Source: an uncultured Muribaculaceae bacterium (GTDB lineage Bacteria; Bacteroidota; Bacteroidia; Bacteroidales; Muribaculaceae). Taken from it: 64,000 nt of DNA. A program made the translations under genes and the position numbers. Within the stretch, counting starts at the first letter, position 1; every line of letters starts with the position of its first letter. Under the pieces are notes generated by a model that did not search any database, was not told where the DNA came from, and saw only the letters and a program-made list of their open reading frames with translations. Positions 57,331 through 64,000 of the stretch are shown one piece after another. Location: contig CAKTFH010000011.1 of assembly GCA_934555895.1 (NCBI GenBank), positions 1-64,000 on the forward strand, in the 5' to 3' direction.

Positions 57331-58530
57331 ATGAAATACAGCACACTGTTCCGCGTTTTGCCAATATGCGCGGTGCTGACGCTCGCCCTCACCGGGTGCC
57401 GTAGAGACCAGAACGAACTTGCTCACAATCATCATTCGGAAACTGAAGAGGCTTCGGCCCATGATACCCACGAGCATGACCACGAGGGCTCTCTCGAAGA
57501 GTCGGAAGCGAATGGGCATACCGACGAGATAAAGCTTGACGAGCACCGCGCCGAAAAATTCGGAGTGAAGACGGCCGAGGTGCAGGCCGCCGATTTCGCT
57601 GAGGTGGTGCGTGTGAGCGGCGAATTGTCGGCGGCTCCTTCAGCACGCGGCACCGTCACCGCCCGTTCGGCGGGTATCGTCCATCTCACCCCTGCTGCCA
57701 CTCCGGGCACCGCGGTGAACCGGGGTCAGGTGCTTGCCACTGTCTCGGGTAAGGGAATGGCGGGCGGCGACACCAATGAAGCCGCACGGGTGGCGCTTCA
57801 GGCTGCCAAACGTGAACTCGACCGCATCACGCCGTTGCATCGCGACGGTATAGTGAGCACACGCGATTACAACGCTGCCCTGCAGGCGTATGAATCGGCC
57901 AAAGCCGCCGCCGGTTCGGCAACATCGGCCGGAAGTTCGGCCACCGCTCCCTCGGCAGGAGTCGTGAGCGCGTTATATGTGTCGGAGGGTCAGTTTGTCG
58001 ATGCCGGCGCGCCTATTGCCGACATCTCGGCTAACGATGACCTGATGCTGCGTGCCAATCTTCCGGAAAATCAGATCGCTTTTCTGCCGTCGGTCACCGG
58101 CGCCAAATTCCGCACAGCATATTCCCCTGCAGTGGTTGACATAGCCGATTTCAATGGGCACAGACTTGCTCAGACGGCCGTTGCATCGCAGGGATACATT
58201 CCTGTGTTTTTCTCTCTGAAAAATGTCGGGGGCAGACTGTCTGCAGGTTCTTTCTGCGAGGTTTATCTCCAGGGCAATCCTCGCCAGGATGTGATTTCGC
58301 TGCCTATAAGCGCTTTGAGCGAGCAACAGGGCGAACACTTCGTATATGTGCAGGTGCATCCCGACGCTTACGACAAACGCCCCGTGACTCTCGGTGCCCA
58401 GGCAGGTGACCGGGTTGAGATTCTTAGCGGAATCGCTCCGGGTGAGAAGGTGGTGACTGAAGGGGTGACATTCGTGCGCCTCGCCGAAACCTCAGGCGCG
58501 GTGCCTGCAGGACATTCACACAATCATTGA
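57331..58530 (+). CDS. RND efflux periplasmic adaptor lipoprotein (CusB/CzcB type)
   Basis: The protein has 399 residues. The lipobox Cys lies in LALTGC near residue 23. A His/Glu/Asp-rich stretch follows (about 30-62, H-N-H-H, H-D-T-H-E-H-D-H-E) and the protein ends H-S-H-N-H, both likely metal-binding. The membrane fusion protein fold is recognisable: a lipoyl half near G-I-V-H-L-T-P, a short helical hairpin, the second lipoyl part near A-G-V-V-S-A-L-Y-V-S-E-G-Q-F-V, then beta-barrel and membrane-proximal parts. It links the inner-membrane RND pump to the outer-membrane channel. First gene of a three-gene operon. Confidence 0.92.
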   Translation: MKYSTLFRVLPICAVLTLALTGCRRDQNELAHNHHSETEEASAHDTHEHDHEGSLEESEANGHTDEIKLDEHRAEKFGVKTAEVQAADFAEVVRVSGELSAAPSARGTVTARSAGIVHLTPAATPGTAVNRGQVLATVSGKGMAGGDTNEAARVALQAAKRELDRITPLHRDGIVSTRDYNAALQAYESAKAAAGSATSAGSSATAPSAGVVSALYVSEGQFVDAGAPIADISANDDLMLRANLPENQIAFLPSVTGAKFRTAYSPAVVDIADFNGHRLAQTAVASQGYIPVFFSLKNVGGRLSAGSFCEVYLQGNPRQDVISLPISALSEQQGEHFVYVQVHPDAYDKRPVTLGAQAGDRVEILSGIAPGEKVVTEGVTFVRLAETSGAVPAGHSHNH

Positions 58531-58560
58531 GCCACTCCGGCCATAATTTCATAGAAAGCC

Positions 58561-61500
58561 ATGCTTAACCGAATAATACACTTCTCGCTCTACAACCGCA
58601 TTGTGGTGCTTATACTCACCGGACTTATCCTGGTGGGCGGAACCATAGCCATGATGAGGTCAGAGATTGATATCTTCCCTGACCTCAATGCGCCCACAGT
58701 AGTGGTGATGACCGAAGCCCCCGGCCTCGCGCCGGAAGAGGTGGAGAAACTTGTCACATTTCCTATCGAGACTGCCGTGAACGGCGCCACTTCGGTGCGC
58801 CGTGTGCGCTCCTCGTCGGCCACCGGATTTTCGGTGGTATGGGTTGAGTTCGACTGGAACACCGACATATACCAGGCGCGCCAGATTGTCGGGGAAAAAA
58901 TCAGCGGTGTGGCCGAGTCCCTTCCGCCGGGTGTGAGCGCGCCTGTCATGGGACCGCAGTCGTCGATTCTCGGCGAGATAATGATTGTGGGCCTCACCGT
59001 GGACCATGCCGCTGCCGATTCGCTCGGCATGCCGCCCACATCGCTCAGTCGTCTGCGGTCGATTGCCGACCGCGAGGTGCGTCCCCGCCTGCTGAGCATC
59101 GGTGGTGTATCGCAGGTGTCGGTAATAGGCGGCGATGTAGCTGAATATCAGATACTGCTCGACCAGGGCAAGATGCGCTTCCACGGCATCACTCTCACCG
59201 AGGTGCTCGAGGCTGCCTCGGGTGTCAACGAGAATGCAGCCGGCGGCACTCTCTACGAATACGGCAACGAATATATCATCAAGGGCAATGTGAATACAGC
59301 CGACACCGCCGACATATCGCGCACAGTGGTGCGGGCTCTCCCCGGTGAACCGGCCATCACGCTCGCCGACATATCGCGCACCGTAATCGGTGTGAAGGAG
59401 CCGAAGCTCGGTGTGGCTTCGGTGAGGACGGAGCCTTCGGTGCTTCTGACCGTCACGAAACAGCCTTCGGTAGGCACTATCGGCCTTACCGAGCGCATCG
59501 ACGAGGAACTGGCCGACATCAAGGCCACTCTGCCCGCCGATGTGCGCGTCAGCGCCGACATATTCCGCCAAAGCGACTTCATAGCCAACTCGGTGAACAA
59601 CCTTCAGATGTCGTTGCTCGAGGGTGCCCTCATGGTGATTTTAGTGCTGTTCTTCTTCCTGATGAATCTGCGCACCACGCTCGTGTCGCTTGTGGCACTC
59701 CCAATGTCGATTCTCATCACGGTGCTGATATTGCGTCTGATGGGCGTCACCATCAACACCATGACCCTCGGTGGCATTGCAATAGCCATCGGCTCGCTTG
59801 TCGACGATGCCATAGTGGATGTGGAGAATGTGTATCGCCGCATACGTGAGAACAGCAAGCTGCCGCGCGAGACTCGTCTGCCGGTAGTCGAGGTGGTATA
59901 TCATGCCTCGAAAGAGGTGCGTATGCCTATCTTCAATTCGTCGCTCATAATCGTGGCAAGTTTCCTGCCGCTTTTCTTCCTGCACGGCATGGAGGGGCGC
60001 ATGCTCATCCCGCTGGGAGTGGCCTTCATCGTGGCTTTGGCTGCGTCTACAATAGTGGCCCTCACGCTCACTCCGGTGCTGTGCTCATATCTGCTCGGGT
60101 CGAATATGCAGACCGAGAGGCTTGCCCGTGAGCCTTGGGCCACACGGCACCTGAAAGCTGCCTATGCACGTGCCCTGCAATGGTGCATGCGCCGGTATAA
60201 GTTAGTAATAGGCGGTGTGGCAGTGCTTTTCGTTGTGTCGTTCGCGCTTTTCTTCACTCTGGGACGCAGCTTCCTGCCGCCTTTCAACGAAGGCTCCATG
60301 ACCATCAATGTGGCCACGCTGCCTGGTATCTCGCTTGAGGAGAGCGACCGCATAGGCCGTCTGGCTGAGCAGATTATTCTCGAGACACCCGAAGTCGTCA
60401 CTGTGGCACGTAAAACCGGCCGTGCCGAGCTCGATGAGCATTCGCAGGGTGTCAATTCCTCTGAAATCGAGGCCCCGTACCGTTTGAATGACCGCTCGCG
60501 CAACGAGATGGTGCGCGATTTGCGGGAACGCCTTTCGGAGATTCCGGGCGTCAGTCTTGAAATCGGTCAGCCCATCTCGCACCGCATGGACGCGATGCTC
60601 TCGGGTACAGAGGCTCAGATTGCCGTGAAACTTTTCGGCCCCGACCTCAACCGCCTCTATGCCACCGGACAGCAGATTCGTGCCGCCGCCATGGAGGTGC
60701 CGGGCATCACCGATGTGAACATCGAGCAGCAGATGGAGCGCCCGCAGCTCCACATTCGCCCGCGCCGCGACATGCTTGCCCGCTACGGCATACCCATGAG
60801 CCGTTTCACAGAGTTTGTAGATGTGGCCCTTGCAGGTAAGGCTGTGTCGCAGGTCTATGACGCCGGTCTGCCCTATGACATTACGGTGAAGTTCGACGCC
60901 TCGGCACGTGATACACAGGAAAAAATCGCCGACCTGATGATTGACTCCAACGTGGGCAAGATACCTCTGAGCTATGTTGCCGATGTGGTGTCATCGGCCG
61001 GACCGAACACCATCAACCGCGAGAATGTGAACCGACGGCTTGTGATTTCGGCTAATGTCGACGGACGCGACCTGCGCGGTGCTGTAAACGACCTGCGTAA
61101 ACGTGTGGCTGAGGATGTGGAACTCCCTGAGGGCTATTTTATTACCTACGGCGGCCAGTTCGAGAGCGAGGCCGAGGCTTCGCGCACACTCGCGCTGACT
61201 TCGTTGCTGGCGCTTCTTGTGATTTTCATACTGGTGTACGCCGAGTTCCGAAGCATTCCCGAGTCGCTTGTGATACTCATCAATATGCCGCTGGCCATGA
61301 TAGGCGGGGTGCTTATACTTGTGTGCACCGGAGGCGAACTCAACATTCCCGCCATCATTGGTTTTATATCACTGTTAGGCATAGCCACCCGCAACGGCAT
61401 GCTGCTCATATCCCATTACAATCAACTCGAACTCGTCGGTACTCCTCTGAACGAACGTATCGCACAGGGGTCGTCGGACCGCCTCACGCCTATCATCATG

Positions 61501-61749
61501 ACCGCCCTAACCTCGGCGCTGGCGCTACTGCCGCTTGCACTGCGCAGCTCCGTGCCCGGCAACGAAATCCAGAGCCCTATGGCGGTGGTGATTCTCGGCG
61601 GCCTCATCTCCAGCACGGTGCTCAATGTGTTTGTAGTGCCAATCCTTTATCGATATATCGCCCTGCACTATCCAAAACAGCTTTATAAATCTGCGCCGGC
61701 GTTCGATGAAGAGAATCAACCGTTAATAACTTCCGAAAATGAAAAATAA
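58561..61749 (+). CDS. heavy-metal efflux RND pump (CzcA/CusA family)
   Basis: The protein has 1062 residues and 12 predicted helices with two large periplasmic loops, the RND layout. The helix 4 motif reads A409-I-G-S-L-V-D415-D-A-I-V-D-V-E422-N, so the proton-relay Asp and Glu are present. The additional Asp six residues before Asp415, typical of CzcA-type divalent pumps, is replaced by Ala, as in CusA-type pumps. It exports metal ions by proton antiport, working with the adaptor upstream and the outer-membrane channel whose gene it overlaps by 11 bp. The substrate metal is uncertain. Confidence 0.93.
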   Translation: MLNRIIHFSLYNRIVVLILTGLILVGGTIAMMRSEIDIFPDLNAPTVVVMTEAPGLAPEEVEKLVTFPIETAVNGATSVRRVRSSSATGFSVVWVEFDWNTDIYQARQIVGEKISGVAESLPPGVSAPVMGPQSSILGEIMIVGLTVDHAAADSLGMPPTSLSRLRSIADREVRPRLLSIGGVSQVSVIGGDVAEYQILLDQGKMRFHGITLTEVLEAASGVNENAAGGTLYEYGNEYIIKGNVNTADTADISRTVVRALPGEPAITLADISRTVIGVKEPKLGVASVRTEPSVLLTVTKQPSVGTIGLTERIDEELADIKATLPADVRVSADIFRQSDFIANSVNNLQMSLLEGALMVILVLFFFLMNLRTTLVSLVALPMSILITVLILRLMGVTINTMTLGGIAIAIGSLVDDAIVDVENVYRRIRENSKLPRETRLPVVEVVYHASKEVRMPIFNSSLIIVASFLPLFFLHGMEGRMLIPLGVAFIVALAASTIVALTLTPVLCSYLLGSNMQTERLAREPWATRHLKAAYARALQWCMRRYKLVIGGVAVLFVVSFALFFTLGRSFLPPFNEGSMTINVATLPGISLEESDRIGRLAEQIILETPEVVTVARKTGRAELDEHSQGVNSSEIEAPYRLNDRSRNEMVRDLRERLSEIPGVSLEIGQPISHRMDAMLSGTEAQIAVKLFGPDLNRLYATGQQIRAAAMEVPGITDVNIEQQMERPQLHIRPRRDMLARYGIPMSRFTEFVDVALAGKAVSQVYDAGLPYDITVKFDASARDTQEKIADLMIDSNVGKIPLSYVADVVSSAGPNTINRENVNRRLVISANVDGRDLRGAVNDLRKRVAEDVELPEGYFITYGGQFESEAEASRTLALTSLLALLVIFILVYAEFRSIPESLVILINMPLAMIGGVLILVCTGGELNIPAIIGFISLLGIATRNGMLLISHYNQLELVGTPLNERIAQGSSDRLTPIIMTALTSALALLPLALRSSVPGNEIQSPMAVVILGGLISSTVLNVFVVPILYRYIALHYPKQLYKSAPAFDEENQPLITSENEK

Positions 61750-62935
61750 ATATGCGCTGATATTTGCGGCTGTTATCTGTGCCGTATCTGCCGGCGCACA
61801 GCAGCCGGCATTCCCCGGCGAAGGTGCGTTTGCGCCGATTGCCGATGCAGTGGTGGAGTCGAATCCCGCGCTGAAAGCCGAGGAGGCATCGGCTTCGGCT
61901 GAAATAGAAGAACTCCGTGCGGAGAATGTGCTTGAAAATCCGGAACTGGAATTCGAGCATCTGTGGTCGGGAACCGCCGAGAACAAGTGGAACATCGGCA
62001 TCACCCAGAGCCTGCCGTGGCCCGGCATTTTCGGTGCCCGTTCCTCGACGGCTTCCGCGCTGGCCGAGGCCAAGGCACAGAGTGCCATGCAGAGTCGCCG
62101 TGATTTGAGGCTGAAAACACTGCAGTTGCTCGCTGATATTGTCGGAGCCAACCGGCGCGTGGCATTGCTGACGGAGATTCGCGACAACAATGCGGAGCTT
62201 CGCAAGCACTACGAGAAGGCATGGCAGATGGGCGAGACCACAATTCTCGACCTCAACAAGATAAAGATTGAGGAAATCAACTCGGAGGGTGAGCTTGCCG
62301 CTGTACAGACTGATCGTGAGGCTCTCCTTGCCGAACTTGCCTCCCTGGCGCCCGATGCCGATGTGGCCGCAAAGGCCGGGGACCTTACCGATTATCCTGC
62401 GGTGACTCTGTCGCCGCTTGAAAGCTATTTGAGCGGGGTGGAAAGTTCGCCGGAACTTGCGTCGATGCGCGCTCTCAGTGCAGCTGAGGGGCGTAATGAG
62501 GCCGTGGCCAAGGCTCTCCGTCTACCCGGCATCTCGCTGGGCTACAGGCATGCCTATGAGGAGATGTCGCATTTCAACGGTTTCTCTGTGGGGGTGACAC
62601 TTCCTGTCTATTCGCGCAAGCACTCGCTGGCTGCAGTGCGCAGCCGCCGGATGGCCGCTGAATTCTCGTCGGAAAGTCTCCGCATGCAGCTGGAGCAGAC
62701 AGTGCGTGTCGATTTCGCCGGCGCCACCACGCTACGCTCGCAGATAGCTCTTTACGCGCCGGTGGTGGAGAATGTCAACAATCTTGCGCTGCTGCGTAAG
62801 GCTCTCGACGGCGGTCAGCTTTCGCTTCTCGATTATCTTCAGGAGGTGTCTTATTTCCTGCGTGCACGCCTCGATTTCATCGACCTCAACACGGAATATA
62901 CCCGCACGGCATTTGCCCTCTCACGCTATCTCTGA
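61739..62935 (+). CDS. TolC-family outer-membrane channel (CzcC/CusC type)
   Basis: The protein has 398 residues with a signal peptide (MKNKYALIFAAVICAVSAGA). The outer-membrane efflux pattern is visible: N-P-A-L-K-A-E-E-A, then N-P-E-L-E-F-E, W-N-I-G-I-T-Q-S-L-P-W-P-G, long amphipathic helices, then the second repeat with L-P-G-I-S-L-G-Y-R. It would form the outer-membrane exit duct of the metal efflux system. Its ATG lies inside the end of the pump gene (11-bp overlap). A terminator follows. Confidence 0.9.
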   Translation: MKNKYALIFAAVICAVSAGAQQPAFPGEGAFAPIADAVVESNPALKAEEASASAEIEELRAENVLENPELEFEHLWSGTAENKWNIGITQSLPWPGIFGARSSTASALAEAKAQSAMQSRRDLRLKTLQLLADIVGANRRVALLTEIRDNNAELRKHYEKAWQMGETTILDLNKIKIEEINSEGELAAVQTDREALLAELASLAPDADVAAKAGDLTDYPAVTLSPLESYLSGVESSPELASMRALSAAEGRNEAVAKALRLPGISLGYRHAYEEMSHFNGFSVGVTLPVYSRKHSLAAVRSRRMAAEFSSESLRMQLEQTVRVDFAGATTLRSQIALYAPVVENVNNLALLRKALDGGQLSLLDYLQEVSYFLRARLDFIDLNTEYTRTAFALSRYL

Positions 62936-62961
62936 AATACAGATACAGATAATTTTGATAA

Positions 62962-63016
62962 AAACAGCCATCCCGGCCATACACTCTGAGGAGCATTTGG
63001 GCCGGGATGGCTGTTT
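62962..63016. terminator. bidirectional terminator between the efflux operon and gpmI
   Basis: A perfect 17-bp stem (62962-62978 with 63000-63016) with A at the left edge and T at the right, and an inner CTC/GAG pairing in the loop. It serves both convergent units. Confidence 0.85.
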
Positions 63017-63035
63017 ATTCAGGGAACCGGTGTAA

Positions 63036-64000
63036 TCAGTCGGTGATGAGGTTGTGTCCGGTCATATCGGCAGGCTGGGGCAGACCCATGATGTGGAGGA
63101 TTGTGGGAGCCACATCGGCCAGGATGCCGTTGGCAACCTTGGCCTTGGTGTCGGCTGTCACATACACACAGGGCACGGGGTTGAGTGAGTGTGCAGTGTT
63201 GGGTGTGCCGTCGGCGTTGATAGCATGATCGGCATTGCCGTGGTCGGCTATGATGATGGTCTCGTAGCCGTGTGCCTTGGCAGCCTCTACAGTAGCTTCG
63301 ACACATTCGTCGACAGCTTTCACTGCTTTTTCTATAGCTTCGTAAATGCCTGTGTGACCTACCATGTCACCGTTGGCGAAGTTCACCACGATGAAGTCAT
63401 ATTTCTCGGTGTCGATGGCTGCCACGAGTTTATCCTTCACCTCATAGGCGCTCATTTCGGGCTTGAGGTCGTAGGTGGCCACTTTGGGCGAGGGCACCAG
63501 AATACGGTCCTCACCTTCATAAGCGGCTTCACGACCACCGTTGAAGAAGAATGTTACATGGGCATATTTCTCTGTCTCGGCGATGTGGAGCTGATGCTTG
63601 CCCAGGCGCGAGAGATATTCGCCGAGGGTGTCCTGCACGTTCTCTTTGGGGAAGAGGATATGCACGCCGGTGAAAGATGCGTCGTAGGGGGTCATGCAGT
63701 AGTACTGCAGGCCGGGAATGGTGGTCATGCCTTCCTCGGGCATGTCGTGCTGTGTGAGCACCACGGTAAGTTCCTTGGCGCGGTCGTTGCGGTAGTTGAA
63801 GAATATCACGGCGTCGTCGGGCTTGATGGTGCCGTCGACTGTGGAGTTGTTGATAGGCTTGATGAACTCGTCGGTCACATCCTCGTCGTAGCTCTCCTGC
63901 ATGGCTGCCACCATGTCGGTGGCCTGCTTGCCTTGAGCGTGCACGAGCAGGTCATAAGCCACTTTCACGCGGTCCCAGCGTTTGTCGCGGTCCATTGCGT
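63036..64000 (-). CDS. gpmI: 2,3-bisphosphoglycerate-independent phosphoglycerate mutase (partial)
   Basis: The C-terminal ~320 residues; the start lies beyond the right edge of the window. Motifs of the alkaline-phosphatase-like metal sites are visible: [11 protein letters not shown] (substrate-binding region), [14 protein letters not shown] and [10 protein letters not shown]. It interconverts 3- and 2-phosphoglycerate in glycolysis with Mn2+. It is convergent with the metal efflux operon. Confidence 0.95.
   Translation of the reverse strand, partial: AMDRDKRWDRVKVAYDLLVHAQGKQATDMVAAMQESYDEDVTDEFIKPINNSTVDGTIKPDDAVIFFNYRNDRAKELTVVLTQHDMPEEGMTTIPGLQYYCMTPYDASFTGVHILFPKENVQDTLGEYLSRLGKHQLHIAETEKYAHVTFFFNGGREAAYEGEDRILVPSPKVATYDLKPEMSAYEVKDKLVAAIDTEKYDFIVVNFANGDMVGHTGIYEAIEKAVKAVDECVEATVEAAKAHGYETIIIADHGNADHAINADGTPNTAHSLNPVPCVYVTADTKAKVANGILADVAPTILHIMGLPQPADMTGHNLITD

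Overview
The window looks like a chromosomal segment of a gut-type Bacteroidales bacterium, most likely Muribaculaceae-like (inference). The signs are Bacteroidota promoters (TTTG or TTG, about 19-20 nt, TAnnTTTG), no Shine-Dalgarno pattern, secreted proteins with short beta-rich C-terminal tails like type IX sorting domains, a FeoA-FeoB fusion, a hybrid two-component sensor with a periplasmic binding domain, BspA-like leucine-rich repeats, and clusters of glycoside hydrolases and a sulfatase. No SusC/SusD pair, phage, transposase or CRISPR array was seen.

Layout. 0.3-6.2 kb: an operon of four secreted proteins, including a subtilisin-like protease and a protein with a near-perfect 429-bp tandem duplication. 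6.5-7.9 kb: a BspA-like LRR protein preceded by a long structured leader. 8.5-11.9 kb: a Wzc/Wza-type capsule export pair. 12.2-16.9 kb: ftsE, aspartate kinase and an OmpR-type two-component system. 16.9-20.8 kb (minus): FeoAB iron transporter and two secreted proteins. 21.2-28.1 kb: biotin carboxyltransferase, an unusual potassium-channel-like protein, ygiQ and uvrB. 28.3-34.8 kb: GH27 and GH97 enzymes, a TonB-C protein and a GH5-like enzyme. 34.9-37.7 kb: rpmE2 followed by a 2.4-kb segment bounded by 76-bp direct repeats that carries a structured RNA candidate and two AT-rich lipoprotein genes. 37.7-47.2 kb: a Ser-type sulfatase with a C-terminal GLUG-like region, then a likely fructose or difructose-anhydride locus (hybrid sensor, GH172/DUF2961, MFS permease, PfkB kinase). 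47.4-49.5 kb: a small winged-helix protein and a three-gene HipB-HipS-HipT-like toxin-antitoxin operon with three repeated operator sites. 49.6-54.6 kb: initiator tRNA-Met, a SurA-like chaperone, an OstA-like protein and an M18 aminopeptidase. 54.6-57.1 kb (minus): a dicarboxylate symporter and RmuC. 57.3-62.9 kb: a heavy-metal RND efflux operon. The window ends inside gpmI.

How the parts fit together. Most of the window serves the cell envelope and glycan foraging. The most interesting stretches are the repeat-bounded segment at 35.2-37.7 kb with its 6S-like RNA candidate, the HipBST-like operon with an N-terminal Cys/His cluster on the kinase, the GH172 sugar locus, and two palindromic intergenic elements (7.96-8.08 kb and 33.46-33.62 kb). 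Function assignments come from motif recognition by eye. No database search was run.
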